Assembly (NCBI RefSeq): GCF_014208045.1
Contig: NZ_JACHML010000001.1
Location: 3,100,001-3,164,000 of the forward strand
Direction of reading: 5' to 3'
Length of the DNA: 64,000 nucleotides
Source: Microbacterium thalassium
GTDB taxonomy: Bacteria; Actinomycetota; Actinomycetes; Actinomycetales; Microbacteriaceae
The position numbers and the translations under genes are program-made. Below the pieces are notes generated by a model. The model ran no database searches. It worked only from the letters and a program-made list of their open reading frames with translations, and was not told the origin of the DNA. Shown piece after piece: positions 36,759 to 46,526 of this stretch. Positions within the stretch are counted from its first letter, which is position 1; every line of letters begins with the position of its first letter.

Positions 36759-38924
36759 ATGATCGAACACGAGGTGCTCGACACCGGTCTCGGGGACGAT
36801 GATGACGACGACTTCGAACTCGAGGAGACGTACGACGACCAGCTCCCGGATCAGCGGTATCTCGACCGCGAGCTGAGCTGGCTCGCCTTCAACCAGCGGG
36901 TGCTCGAGCTCGCGGAGGATCCGACGCTGCCGGTCCTCGAGCGGGCGAACTTCCTGGCGATCTTCGCCAGCAACCTCGACGAGTTCTTCATGGTGCGCGT
37001 CGCCGGCCTCAAGCGCCGCATCGTCACGGGCCTCGCCGTCCCCACCAACGTGGGCCGGGCGCCGGCCGACGTGCTGGCCGACATCTCGACCCTCGCGCAC
37101 GAGCTGCAGCTGCGCCACGCCGAGGCCTGGCGGAGCCTCGTGAAGCCGTCTCTGACGGATGCGGGCATCGAGGTCGTCCGGTGGCCGGACCTCACCGAGG
37201 ACGAGCGGTCTCGACTGTACGACCACTTCCACTCGCACATCTTCCCCGTCCTGATGCCGCTCGCGGTCGATCCCGCGCACCCCTTCCCCTACATCTCGGG
37301 GCTGTCGCTGAACCTCGCGATCCGCATCCGCAACGCACGCACCGGCCGTCAGGAGTTCGCGCGCCTGAAGGTGCCGTCGATGGTGCCGCGGTTCGTCGAG
37401 GTGTCGCGCGGCGAATCCGGCGTGCGCTACCTCCCGCTCGAGGACCTCATCTCCAACAACCTCAGCGACCTGTTCCCCGGCATGGAGATCCTCGACCACC
37501 ACGCGTTCCGCCTCACGCGCAACGAGGACATGGTCATCGAGGAGGACGAGACCGAGAACCTCATCCAGGCGCTCGAGGCCGAGCTCATGCGTCGGCGCTT
37601 CGGCCCGCCGATCCGGCTCGAGGTCGCCGAGGACATGGACGACCTGACCCTCGACCTGCTGATCAGCGAGCTGGACATCACCGCGCAGGAGGTCTACCGC
37701 CTGCCCGGGCTGCTCGATCTGCGGGGACTGTTCGACCTGTCGCGCATCGACCGCCCCGACCTGCGGTACAAGCCGCACGTGCCCACGTCCGCCCTGGCGT
37801 TCCAGCCGGGCGACACCACCGAGCGCTCCGACATCTTCGCGGCGATCCGCAAGGCCGACGTCCTCGTCCACCACCCGTACGAGTCGTTCACGACGAGCGT
37901 GCAGGCGTTCCTCGAGCAGGCTGCCAAGGACCCCCACGTGCTCGCGATCAAGCAGACGCTGTACCGCACGTCGGGCGACAGCCCGATCATCCAGGCCCTC
38001 ATCGACGCGGCCGAGGCGGGCAAGCAGGTGCTGGCGCTGGTCGAGGTCAAGGCGCGATTCGACGAGGCGAACAACATCGTGTGGGCGCGCAAGCTCGAGA
38101 AGGCGGGCGTGCACGTGGTCTACGGGCTCGTGGGGCTGAAGACGCACTGCAAGCTCGTGAACATCATCCGCGAGGAAGAGGGCGTGCTGCGCAGCTACAG
38201 CCACGTCGGCACCGGCAACTACAACCCCAAGACGAGCCGCATCTACGAGGACTTCGGCCTGTTCACCGCCGATCCGCAGGTCGGGCGCGACCTCACACGC
38301 CTGTTCAACGAGCTCAGCGGCTACGCGATCGAGAAGAAGTTCAAGCGCCTCCTGGTCGCCCCCCTGCACCTGCGCAAGGGGCTGCTCAAGCTCATCGACG
38401 GCGAGCGGCGCAACGCGGCGGCCGGCAAGCCCGCCGGCATCCGCATCAAGGTCAACTCGATGGTCGACGAGCAGATCATCGACGCGCTGTACCGCGCGAG
38501 TCTCGCCGGTGTTCCCGTCGAGGTGTGGGTGCGCGGGATCTGCTCCCTCAAGCCGGGCGTCGAGGGCATGAGCGAGAACATCACGGTGCGCAGCATCCTG
38601 GGCCGCTACCTGGAGCACTCGCGCATCTTCGCGTTCGAGAACGGCGGCGATCCGCAGATCTACATCGGCAGCGCCGACATGATGCACCGCAACCTCGACC
38701 GCCGCGTCGAGGCGCTCGTGAGCATCGCCGACCCCGCGCACAAGCGCGAGCTGCTGACGCTGTTCGACGCCGCCATGAGCCCCGAGACCAGCTCGTGGCA
38801 TCTCGGGCCCGACGGCGTCTGGGATCGGCACGCCCTGGATGCCGAGGGCGCGCCGCTCAAGGACATCCAGGACCGCACGATGGCGCAGGTCCAGCGCCGC
38901 CGCCGTTCGCGGGCGGTGCGATGA
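36759..38924 (+). CDS. ppk: Polyphosphate kinase 1
   Basis: 721-residue PPK1, which makes polyphosphate from ATP reversibly. Domain order is N (about 30-135), head, C1 and C2. The autophosphorylated His is in [21 protein letters not shown], and [22 protein letters not shown] is the N-domain signature. The N-terminus has an acidic run ([12 protein letters not shown]). GAGGGA stands before the ATG. It overlaps the next gene as ATGA, forming a ppk-mutT unit downstream of glnR. Confidence 0.97.
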   Translation: MIEHEVLDTGLGDDDDDDFELEETYDDQLPDQRYLDRELSWLAFNQRVLELAEDPTLPVLERANFLAIFASNLDEFFMVRVAGLKRRIVTGLAVPTNVGRAPADVLADISTLAHELQLRHAEAWRSLVKPSLTDAGIEVVRWPDLTEDERSRLYDHFHSHIFPVLMPLAVDPAHPFPYISGLSLNLAIRIRNARTGRQEFARLKVPSMVPRFVEVSRGESGVRYLPLEDLISNNLSDLFPGMEILDHHAFRLTRNEDMVIEEDETENLIQALEAELMRRRFGPPIRLEVAEDMDDLTLDLLISELDITAQEVYRLPGLLDLRGLFDLSRIDRPDLRYKPHVPTSALAFQPGDTTERSDIFAAIRKADVLVHHPYESFTTSVQAFLEQAAKDPHVLAIKQTLYRTSGDSPIIQALIDAAEAGKQVLALVEVKARFDEANNIVWARKLEKAGVHVVYGLVGLKTHCKLVNIIREEEGVLRSYSHVGTGNYNPKTSRIYEDFGLFTADPQVGRDLTRLFNELSGYAIEKKFKRLLVAPLHLRKGLLKLIDGERRNAAAGKPAGIRIKVNSMVDEQIIDALYRASLAGVPVEVWVRGICSLKPGVEGMSENITVRSILGRYLEHSRIFAFENGGDPQIYIGSADMMHRNLDRRVEALVSIADPAHKRELLTLFDAAMSPETSSWHLGPDGVWDRHALDAEGAPLKDIQDRTMAQVQRRRRSRAVR

Positions 38925-39859
38925 GCGAGACCGCCGTCTACGCCGCGGGCGGCGTCGTGTGGCGCGTCGTCGAGGACAAGCTGCGCATCCTGCTGGTCCA
39001 CCGCACCAAGTACCGCGACATGACCCTGCCCAAGGGCAAGGTCGACCCCGGGGAGATGCTCGCCGAGACCGCCGTGCGCGAGATCCGCGAAGAGACCGGC
39101 ATCCGCGTCTCGCTCGGCGTACCCGTGGGCGTCTCGCGCTACCTGCTCCCCAGCAAGCGCACCAAGATCGTCCACTACTGGGCCGCCGAGGCCACCGAAG
39201 CGGCGATCCGCACCTCGGAGTTCGTCCCGAACAAGGAGATCGCCGCGGTGGAGTGGATGACGCCGAAGAAGGCGCTCAAGAAGCTCAGCTACCCGGTCGA
39301 CATCGAGATCGTCCGCACCTTCATGGCGCTCGTGGACCAGGGCATCCTCGGCACGTTCCCGCTCGTCGTGCTGCGCCATGCCAAGGCGCTCGACCGCGAG
39401 GAATGGGACAAGGCCGACGCGCTTCGGCCGCTGGCCCCCCGCGGACGCAAGCAGGCGAACGCCATCGTCGGCCCGCTGCTGGCGTTCGGCGTGCGCAAGG
39501 TGGTCTCCTCGCCCGCGGAGCGCTGCGTCAAGACGGTCAAGCCTCTCGCGGCGACGCTCGGACGCAAGATCGACAAGACGGCGCTCATCAGCCAGGACGC
39601 CTGGGAGGAGGGCGCCTCGGACGCGCGCACGATCATCGGCGAGCGCGTGCGGGCGCGCAAGCCCGCCGTGCTGTGCAGCCACGGGCCCGTGCTCCCCGAC
39701 ATCCTGAGCGAACTGGCGCTGGCGACCGGGACGCTCAAGGGCTCGTACCTCGGCAGCGCGTCGAGCCTGGAGCCGGCGGGGTTCTCGGTCGTGCACCTGT
39801 CGGTCGACAGCCCCGGGTCGGGCATCGTCGCGATCGAGACGCACGCCCCGAAGGTGTGA
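38921..39859 (+). CDS. Nudix hydrolase fused to SixA-type histidine phosphatase (MutT1-like)
   Basis: 312-residue two-domain protein. The Nudix domain (about 1-135) has the box [18 protein letters not shown], and the phosphoglycerate-mutase-like domain (about 150-312) has [13 protein letters not shown] with the catalytic His. This is the architecture of mycobacterial MutT1, which hydrolyses 8-oxo-dGTP and diadenosine polyphosphates. The ATG overlaps the ppk stop (ATGA), so a link with polyphosphate or Ap(n)A metabolism is likely but inferred. Confidence 0.93.
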   Translation: MSETAVYAAGGVVWRVVEDKLRILLVHRTKYRDMTLPKGKVDPGEMLAETAVREIREETGIRVSLGVPVGVSRYLLPSKRTKIVHYWAAEATEAAIRTSEFVPNKEIAAVEWMTPKKALKKLSYPVDIEIVRTFMALVDQGILGTFPLVVLRHAKALDREEWDKADALRPLAPRGRKQANAIVGPLLAFGVRKVVSSPAERCVKTVKPLAATLGRKIDKTALISQDAWEEGASDARTIIGERVRARKPAVLCSHGPVLPDILSELALATGTLKGSYLGSASSLEPAGFSVVHLSVDSPGSGIVAIETHAPKV

Positions 39860-39875
39860 CGATCGGGGTGTGAGG

Positions 39876-40391
39876 ATGGACCTCGTCCCGGCGATCGCGC
39901 TCGCGTGGGCGCCGGTTCCGCCGGGCGCACCGCGTCGCGACGTCGCGTGGCGGCTTCTGCGGGAGCTCGCGGGCGCACACGTCGGGATCGCGAACCCGTG
40001 CCCCCGGTGCGGCGGACCGCACGGCCCCGTCGTGCTGGTCGGGGACGACCGGCGCGCGTCGGTGAGCTACAGCGGATCGCTCGCCTTCGCTGCCGTCGCA
40101 CGGCCCGGAGTCGCCGCCCTCGGCCTGGACGCCGAGCCCGAGGAACGGGACCTGGCGGGCGTCGACCTCGCCGGAGGGGCACCGGCCACCGCGCGCGACT
40201 GGGTGCGCGCCGAGGCGGTGCTCAAGGCCGACGGGCGCGGGCTGTCGCTGGATCCCGCCGCCGTCGACGTCCGCCGCGCACCGGACGGCCGGCTCACCGC
40301 CCGCATCGGCCCGCAGGGCAGCACGTACCTGATCGAGGACCTCGCGGGCCCTCGCGGGCACGTCGTCAGCGCCGCCTACCGCGACGCGTGA
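39876..40391 (+). CDS. 4'-phosphopantetheinyl transferase superfamily protein
   Basis: 171-residue Sfp-type PPTase candidate. The Mg-binding GLDAEPEERD and the motif WVRAEAVLKADGRG (family WxxKEAxxK, here Arg-Ala for Lys) are present. It would load a phosphopantetheine arm on a carrier protein. Start ATG 39876 or GTG 39870. It converges on the M1 peptidase, which overlaps a Pls/PosA-type NRPS with one carrier domain; activating that domain is the obvious, inferred job. Confidence 0.83.
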   Translation: MDLVPAIALAWAPVPPGAPRRDVAWRLLRELAGAHVGIANPCPRCGGPHGPVVLVGDDRRASVSYSGSLAFAAVARPGVAALGLDAEPEERDLAGVDLAGGAPATARDWVRAEAVLKADGRGLSLDPAAVDVRRAPDGRLTARIGPQGSTYLIEDLAGPRGHVVSAAYRDA

Positions 40392-40394
40392 CCC

Positions 40395-40414
40395 GCGCCG
40401 CGGATGCGCGGCGC
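40395..40414. terminator. GC hairpin between PPTase and peptidase genes
   Basis: 7-bp stem GCGCCGC/GCGGCGC with a six-base loop filling the 24-base gap between two convergent genes. There is no T-tract. Confidence 0.4.
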
Positions 40415-40415
40415 C

Positions 40416-41705
40416 TCACGGCAGCGGCGGCAGTTTCGCCCGGTCGAGCCACGCGTGGAGGATCTTCGCGACGGCCGGCCCGCCGATGCCGGTCGCGAGC
40501 TCGCGGAACTCCGCATCCGTCGCCGTGTGGTGGTGCCGCAGGCGGCACCATTGCCGCAGCAGGTCGAAGAACGAGGCGTCGCCCAGCTGCACGCGCAGCG
40601 CGTGCAGCGTCAGGGCGCCGCGCTTGTAGACGCGGTCGTCGAACATGAGATCCGGGCCGGGATCCGAGATCACGAGGTCCTGCGGCAGCGCCGCGATCCG
40701 CTCGTAGTGGTTCGCGGCACTCTCGCCCGCCGTGGGCCCGCCGGCCGCCTCGGCCCACACCCACTCGGCGTAGCACGCGAAGCCCTCGTTGAGCCAGATG
40801 TCGCGCCAGCGCGCGACGCCGACGCTGTTGCCGAACCACTGGTGGGCCAGCTCGTGGGCGACGAGCCGTTCGTGCGCGGGATTGAGGTGATTCGCGCCGA
40901 AGACGACCAGGCCCTGTGCCTCGAGCGGGATCTCGAGCTCGTCGGGCGTGACGACGATCGTGCAGTGCTCCTGCGGGTACGGTCCGAAGGCGCTGCCGAA
41001 GACCTCGAGCATGCGCTCGACGGGCGCGAACGTGCGCTTGATCGCCGCGCGCAGGTTCGACGGATGGTTGACGACGACCGGGATGTCGCCGACCGCGCCG
41101 ATGGGTGTCGTGACGTAGCGGCCGATGTGGACTGCGGCGAGGTACGTCGCGGTGGGCACGCTCGACGCGAAGCGCCACGCGCGCAGGCCGCCGGTCCGAT
41201 CGCGCGAGACGAACCGGCCGGTGGCGGCGACGCTGTACTCGGGTTCGACGGCGATCGACATCGTGTAGAGGGCGCGGTCGTCGGGCCGGTCGTTGCAGGG
41301 GAACCAGGTCGGCGCGCCGGTGGGCTGCGCCGCGACGATGGCGCCGTCGGTGAGCTCCTCCCAGCCGATGAGGCCCCAGCGCGAGCGGCGCGGGCGGGGC
41401 GCTCCGCCGTAGGTGATGTCGATCGAGAACCTCTCCCCCGCCTCCATCGGCTTCGGGAGGGTGACGCGCACCTTGCGCCCGTCCTGCGAGTAGCTGCGCG
41501 CCATGCCGTCCACGCTCAGCTTCGACACGCGCAGCCCGACGAGGTCCAGGGTCACCGATCGCGCCGGCTCGGTGAGCTCGGCGTTGATGATCGCGTGGCC
41601 GTCGAGGCGGTTCGTGCGCACACGATAGGAGATGTCGAGGTCGTACGACTCGACGTCGAAGCTCGCATCCCCGCTCTCGGGCGTGTAGCCGTCGTACCCC
41701 GTCAC
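40416..41705 (-). CDS. M1-family zinc metallopeptidase, downstream of Pls-type NRPS
   Basis: 429-residue peptidase. Zinc motif HELAHQWFGNSVGVARWRDI gives HExxH, and NEGF supplies the third ligand (HExxH-18x-E). The exopeptidase motif GxMEN is degenerate (IPLEAQGLVVFG), retaining only the Glu. No signal peptide or membrane helix is seen and no C-terminal ERAP-like domain. GTG 41705 overlaps the NRPS stop as GTGA. In Streptomyces an M1-type enzyme degrades epsilon-poly-lysine made by Pls; a similar role is a reasonable inference. Confidence 0.88.
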   Translation of the reverse strand: MTGYDGYTPESGDASFDVESYDLDISYRVRTNRLDGHAIINAELTEPARSVTLDLVGLRVSKLSVDGMARSYSQDGRKVRVTLPKPMEAGERFSIDITYGGAPRPRRSRWGLIGWEELTDGAIVAAQPTGAPTWFPCNDRPDDRALYTMSIAVEPEYSVAATGRFVSRDRTGGLRAWRFASSVPTATYLAAVHIGRYVTTPIGAVGDIPVVVNHPSNLRAAIKRTFAPVERMLEVFGSAFGPYPQEHCTIVVTPDELEIPLEAQGLVVFGANHLNPAHERLVAHELAHQWFGNSVGVARWRDIWLNEGFACYAEWVWAEAAGGPTAGESAANHYERIAALPQDLVISDPGPDLMFDDRVYKRGALTLHALRVQLGDASFFDLLRQWCRLRHHHTATDAEFRELATGIGGPAVAKILHAWLDRAKLPPLP

Positions 41706-44700
41706 GATGTCGACTGGTAGGCGCGGACCTTGACCGCGCGCCACGGGCCGATGGGGTTGCCGCTCCAGCGCGAGCCGACCGGGACGCCTTCGCCGCGCAT
41801 GACCAGCGATGCGGGGCCGACGGTCGCGTGCGCGCCGATCGTGGCGCCCGGCAGGACCACACTGTGGGGGCCGAGGGTCGCCCCGGCTTCGAGTTCGACG
41901 GTGTCCATACTCATGATTCGATCATGGAAGAGGTGCGTCTGCACAACGCAGCCGCGGTTGACCGTCGAGCCGTCGCCGAGGGTGACCAGATCCGGCTCCG
42001 GAAGCCAGTAGCTGTCGCACCAGACACCCCGCCCGACCCGGGTGCCGAGCGTGCGCAGCCACATCGCGAGGGCCGGGGTCCCGGCGGCCGACCGGGCGAA
42101 CCAGGGCGCGGCGACCATCTCGGTGAAGGTGTCCGAGACCTCGGTGCGCCACACGAAGCTCGACCACAGCGGATGCTCGCCGGCGCGGATCGCGCCGATG
42201 AACGTCCACTTGGCGGCCGTGGTGACCAGCGCCGCGACGGCGCCCGCGGCGAGCATCACGACGCCCGACAGCAGCAGCGTCCACACCGGGCCGATGCTCT
42301 CCCACAGCGCGGCGAGGGCGAAGACGACGAGCAGTCCGATGGCGCAGCTGACGACGACGGGGATGAAGCGCAGCAGCTCCCACCCGGCACGCGCGAGCTT
42401 GAGGCCGATCGGCGGGTCGTAGGTGCGCGCCGAGTCGCCCGATGCCGTGACGCGCCGCAGGCGCACCGCGGGCGACCCGAGCCAGGACGATCCCGCCTTG
42501 GCCTTGCTGGGGGCCGCGGAGAGCACCGCGACCAGGCCGTCCTTGGGCACGCGGTGCCCGGGCGCGGCCATGCCGGAGTTGCCGAGGAACGCACGCTTGC
42601 CGATGCGGACGCGCCCGAGCTTGAGCCAGCCGCGGCGCAGCTCGTACGAGGCGACCATGGTGTCGTCGGCGAGGAAGGCGCCGTCCTGAATGGTCGTCAG
42701 CGACGGGATCAGCAGCACCGTGGACGCCTCGACGTCGCGGCCGACCTTCGCTCCCAGCATCCGCAGCCAGACCGGCGTGAACAGGCTCGAGTACAGGGGG
42801 AAGAGGATCGTGCGCGCCGAGTCCAGCAGTCGCTCGATGGTCCACGCCTGCCACCCGATGCGGCTGCGGACCGGGTGGGTCCCCTCGGTCAGGCCCAGCG
42901 ACATGACGCGCACGAGCAGGACGACGGATGCCGCGAACACGACGCCTGCGACGAGCACCGCCGGGACCAACCACGCGAACGCGCGGCCGAAGGCGGCGGC
43001 GAGGTCGGGCGCGCCCTGGATCCCCTGTGCGATGACCAGCGCGCCGACCGCGAACGATGCGATCGGCAGCAGCCCCACCAAGGCCGAGGACGCCGCGTAC
43101 GCCCACAGCCAGCGCCGCTTGATCGGCGCGCGGTGGTCGGGCCAGTCCTCGGTGAGCTCGCCGACGCGGACGGCGGGCGACCCCGCCCAGGCCTGGTCGG
43201 CCTTCACGCGGCCGAACACCGCCGAGCCGGGCGCGATCTCGGCGCGGCGGCCGATGCGCGTGCCGGGGGCGAGCGTGCTGCGGGCGCCCACGGTCGCATC
43301 GGCGCCGATGCGCACCTCCCCGATGCGCACCACGTCGCCGTCGATCCACGTGCCCGTGAGGTCGACCTCGGGTTCGATCGCCGCGCCGTCGCCGACGTCG
43401 AGCATGCCGGTCACCGGGGGGAGCGTGTGCATGTCGACGTCGCGGCCGATCTTGGCCCCGAGAGCGCGGGCGTAGTAGGTCACCCACGGGGCGCCGGCGA
43501 GCCCGACGGCGTCGATCTGGTCGGCGATCTGCTCCGCGAGCCACAGCCTCAGGTGCACGGCGCCGCCGCGCGGATAGTCGCCTGGGCGCAGGCCCGCCAG
43601 CAGGATGCGCGCGCTCACGGCGGCGATCGACATGCGCCCGAAGGGCGTGGCGAACAGCACGAGACCGAGCACGAGCACCCACCACGGCACGTGCGGCAGC
43701 CCGTCGAAGCCGGGCGAGAGCTGCAGCAGGGTCGACGCGGTGAGCAGGTACAGCAGCCACCGCACGCCCGAGAGGATGAACAGCGGCACGCTCAGGAGGG
43801 TCTGGATCCACTGCGTGCGGCGCGGCGTCGGCTCGGGCCGGCGGAAGGTGTCGGGCGCGTCCTCGCCCACGTCGCCGAGGGCCTTGGCCATGCTCCCCAG
43901 GCGCGACATGTCGTAGACGTCGGCGACCGAGAACTCCGGCACGCGCGCACGCAGCCGCGACACGAGCTGCGCGGCCGACAGCGACCCGCCGCCGAGGTCG
44001 AAGAAGTCCGCCTTGCGGTCGGCCGGGGCGATGCCGAGCACCGCCTGCCACTGCTCGGCGATCCACGCCTCGGCCGGCGAGAACGCGGCGTTGACGGCCT
44101 GGACGTCGGCCAGCGGCCACGGCAGGGCCGCGCGATCGACCTTGCCGGAAGTGCGCACCGGCAGCTCGTCGACGACCGCGAGCAGCGGCACGATCGCCGC
44201 CGGAAGCGTGTCGGCCAGCAGCGTCCGGGCGAACGCGCGGTCGAACGCCTCGTCGCCGCCGGTGACGAGATAGCCGACGAGGATCGGCACGCCCGCGTCG
44301 GTGGTCCGCACGGCGGCGGCTGCGGCGGTCACGCCCGGCAGGTCCTGCAGGGCGTTCTCGACCTCGCCCAGCTCGATGCGGCGCCCGCCGACCTTCACCT
44401 GGTCGTCGGCGCGCCCCTGGAAGATCAGCCCGTCGGGTTCGTAGCGCACGAGGTCGCCGGAGCGGTACGCGCGCTCCCAGCCGAGCGTGGGCATCGGCGC
44501 GTACTTCTCGGCATCCTTGTCGGGGTCGAGGTAGCGGGCGAGTCCCACGCCGCCGATGATCAGCTCGCCGACCCCGCCGTCGGGCACGTGCAGCCCGTGT
44601 TCGTCGACGACGGCGAGCACCCAGCCGTCCAGCGGCAGGCCGATGCGCACGGGCCCCTTGACCCCCAGTGGCGCGGCGCACGCGACGACGGTGGCTTCTG

Positions 44701-45634
44701 TGGGGCCGTACGTGTTCCACACCTCGCGCCCGTCGGCGGCCAGGCGCGCGGCGAGCTCGGGCGGGCAGGCCTCGCCCCCGAAGATCAGCAGGCGGACGTT
44801 CTCGATGGCCTCCTCCGGCCACATCGCGGCGAGGGTCGGGACGGTGGAGACCACCGTGATCCCCTGACGGATGAGCCACGGCGCGAGGTCCTCGCCCGAC
44901 CGGACCAGCGAGCGCGGCGCGGGCACGAGGCACGCGCCGTGACGCCACGCCAGCCACATCTCCTCGCATGACGCGTCGAAGGCGACGCTGAGGCCGGCGA
45001 GCACCCGGTCCGCAGGCCCGAGCGGCTCGCCCTGCAGGAACAGCGCCGCCTCGGCGTCGACGAACGCCGCTGCGCTGCGGTGACTGACCGCGACGCCCTT
45101 GGGAACCCCGGTCGATCCGGACGTGAAGATGATCCACGCGTCGTCGTCGGTCGCCGGGGGCAGCGTGAGCGTGATCGGCTGGGTCGCGGGGTGGGGAGCG
45201 TCCCCGGCGAACAGCCCCGCGTCGTCGGACGCGACAGCCGGCGTGTACACGCCTCCCTCGCCGATGATCCCGCACACGTCGGCCTCGCCGAACACCAGGC
45301 GCGCCCGCTCGTCGGGATCGTCGGCGTCGACCGGCACGTAGGCGGCGCCGGCGGCGAGGACGCCGAGGATCGCGATGTAGAGGTCCTTCGAGCCCGAGGG
45401 GATGCGGATGCCGACGCGATCGCCGCGCGCGACTCCCGAGGCCGCGAGGCGCTGCGCGGTGCGGCTGACCCGCGCGAGGAGTTCGGCATAGCTCAGCGCC
45501 CCCGAGCCGTCGTCGAGGGCGGATGCCTCGGGATGGCGCGCGGCCGTCGCCCACAGGATGTCGACGAGGGTGCGCGGCTCGGACGCGAGGGCCGCGCGAT
45601 CCAGGACGGCCTGCGGTGCGGTCGTCTCGGGCAC
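41702..45634 (-). CDS. Pls/PosA-type single-module NRPS with membrane-embedded C-terminal domains
   Basis: 1310-residue synthetase. Adenylation domain (about 20-505): A3 TSGSTGVPKG at 171-180, A4 FDAS near 219, A5 NTYGPTE at 307-313, A10 SGKVDR at 496-501. Carrier domain with Ser in LGGGSLSA (S551). Then six or so hydrophobic helices alternate with three hexapeptide (left-handed helix) domains, as in epsilon-poly-lysine synthetase. There is no condensation or thioesterase domain. My hand-aligned specificity code is D-A-E-S-I-G-T-V-V-K, compatible with a basic amino acid. Start is GTG 45634. Confidence 0.9.
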   Translation of the reverse strand: MPETTAPQAVLDRAALASEPRTLVDILWATAARHPEASALDDGSGALSYAELLARVSRTAQRLAASGVARGDRVGIRIPSGSKDLYIAILGVLAAGAAYVPVDADDPDERARLVFGEADVCGIIGEGGVYTPAVASDDAGLFAGDAPHPATQPITLTLPPATDDDAWIIFTSGSTGVPKGVAVSHRSAAAFVDAEAALFLQGEPLGPADRVLAGLSVAFDASCEEMWLAWRHGACLVPAPRSLVRSGEDLAPWLIRQGITVVSTVPTLAAMWPEEAIENVRLLIFGGEACPPELAARLAADGREVWNTYGPTEATVVACAAPLGVKGPVRIGLPLDGWVLAVVDEHGLHVPDGGVGELIIGGVGLARYLDPDKDAEKYAPMPTLGWERAYRSGDLVRYEPDGLIFQGRADDQVKVGGRRIELGEVENALQDLPGVTAAAAAVRTTDAGVPILVGYLVTGGDEAFDRAFARTLLADTLPAAIVPLLAVVDELPVRTSGKVDRAALPWPLADVQAVNAAFSPAEAWIAEQWQAVLGIAPADRKADFFDLGGGSLSAAQLVSRLRARVPEFSVADVYDMSRLGSMAKALGDVGEDAPDTFRRPEPTPRRTQWIQTLLSVPLFILSGVRWLLYLLTASTLLQLSPGFDGLPHVPWWVLVLGLVLFATPFGRMSIAAVSARILLAGLRPGDYPRGGAVHLRLWLAEQIADQIDAVGLAGAPWVTYYARALGAKIGRDVDMHTLPPVTGMLDVGDGAAIEPEVDLTGTWIDGDVVRIGEVRIGADATVGARSTLAPGTRIGRRAEIAPGSAVFGRVKADQAWAGSPAVRVGELTEDWPDHRAPIKRRWLWAYAASSALVGLLPIASFAVGALVIAQGIQGAPDLAAAFGRAFAWLVPAVLVAGVVFAASVVLLVRVMSLGLTEGTHPVRSRIGWQAWTIERLLDSARTILFPLYSSLFTPVWLRMLGAKVGRDVEASTVLLIPSLTTIQDGAFLADDTMVASYELRRGWLKLGRVRIGKRAFLGNSGMAAPGHRVPKDGLVAVLSAAPSKAKAGSSWLGSPAVRLRRVTASGDSARTYDPPIGLKLARAGWELLRFIPVVVSCAIGLLVVFALAALWESIGPVWTLLLSGVVMLAAGAVAALVTTAAKWTFIGAIRAGEHPLWSSFVWRTEVSDTFTEMVAAPWFARSAAGTPALAMWLRTLGTRVGRGVWCDSYWLPEPDLVTLGDGSTVNRGCVVQTHLFHDRIMSMDTVELEAGATLGPHSVVLPGATIGAHATVGPASLVMRGEGVPVGSRWSGNPIGPWRAVKVRAYQSTS

Positions 45635-45635
45635 G

Positions 45636-46325
45636 TCAGCCCAGCAGGTCGATCAGCTCTGCCTTTGTCATGCGCGAGTACCCCGTCCTGCCCAGCTCCC
45701 GCGCACGCGCGCGCAGCTGGACGACGGTGAGCGCGGACAGGTCCTCGGAGGCGGGTGCGGGCACCGGCTCGCGCTCGGCCTTCGGTTCCGGCTCCGGCGC
45801 AGGCTCGGGCTCCGACGCGGGCTCCGGCTCCGCCGCAGCGGGCGCGGGCTCCGCTTCCTGCGCGCCCTCGAGCGCGAGCTCCTCGTCCAGCGCGACCTGC
45901 GCCGCCTCGGCCTCCTGCTCGGCTCGGTCGGCGAGCTTCGCGGCCTTCTTGGCGGCCTTCCTCAGGGCCTTCGCCTCGGCCTTCTGCGCGGCGGCATCCG
46001 CCTCGGCACGCTCGGCGTCGACGGCGACGAGTTCGGCCGCGGCCTGCAGGCGCGCCTTGCGCTCGGCCTTCTCGACGGCGACGCGCGTCGCGCGCCGGAG
46101 CCGGTCCGCGACGGCGCCCGCGAGCTTGGCGACCTTCTTGGGATTCTTGCGGACGGCCTTCTTGGACACATCGGCGGCCTGCACGGCTTCGTCCGCGAGA
46201 TCCTTCAGCTTGCGCGAGGGCTTCGGCGGAAGCGACCTCGCCGCCTTCTTCGCCTTCTTCGCCGCCGCGGCGGCGTCCTCCATCGCGTCGTACGCCTTGC
46301 GCTCGGCCTTGGTGGTCTTCCCCAT
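45636..46325 (-). CDS. Lys/Ala-rich protein with C-terminal Rho-N (SAP-like) domain
   Basis: 229-residue protein: a long basic Ala/Lys-rich, probably coiled or H1-like, N-terminal part (for example AAAAAKKAKKAARSL), an acidic Pro/Glu linker with EPEPA repeats, and a Rho termination factor N-terminal-type domain (LTVVQLRARARELGRTGYSR). It is likely a nucleoid-associated or RNA/DNA-binding protein. It ends one base before the NRPS start, so the two may be cotranscribed, although no functional link is evident. Confidence 0.78.
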   Translation of the reverse strand: MGKTTKAERKAYDAMEDAAAAAKKAKKAARSLPPKPSRKLKDLADEAVQAADVSKKAVRKNPKKVAKLAGAVADRLRRATRVAVEKAERKARLQAAAELVAVDAERAEADAAAQKAEAKALRKAAKKAAKLADRAEQEAEAAQVALDEELALEGAQEAEPAPAAAEPEPASEPEPAPEPEPKAEREPVPAPASEDLSALTVVQLRARARELGRTGYSRMTKAELIDLLG

Positions 46326-46413
46326 ACAGACAAGGCTAGGGGTCGGCGCGCGCGAGGACACCCCTCGAACCGATTCGATACGCAGGATTCCGCGGCTGGC
46401 GAATGCAGAGCCC

Positions 46414-46431
46414 GTTCACCTGCCGTTCACC
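46414..46431 (+). promoter_or_regulatory. PHO box upstream of pstS
   Basis: Two perfect GTTCACC copies (46414-46420 and 46425-46431) spaced 11 bases start to start, as in actinobacterial PHO boxes bound by PhoP/RegX3-type regulators. They lie about 100 bases before the pstS start. RegX3 is the candidate binder in this window. Confidence 0.85.
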
Positions 46432-46432
46432 C

Positions 46433-46466
46433 GCTAAGCGCAATCTCTTAAGGGACCGCGCTTAGC
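46433..46466 (+). promoter_or_regulatory. 9-bp inverted repeat in the pstS leader/promoter
   Basis: GCTAAGCGC (46433-46441) and GCGCTTAGC (46458-46466), perfect, with a 16-base spacer holding CTTAAG. It begins one base after the PHO box. It may be a second operator or part of the promoter; the half-sites do not match any consensus I know. Confidence 0.5.
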
Positions 46467-46526
46467 GTCACATCGAACCCTGCACCGGGTACCCGAAATC
46501 CCATGACAACACGAAGGATTCACACT

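Noticed and set aside
41828..44971. 1047-codon open frame antisense to the NRPS
   Set aside because: High-GC third positions leave the opposite frame open; composition is Arg/Gly/His-rich with no domain, and the sense strand carries all adenylation and carrier motifs.
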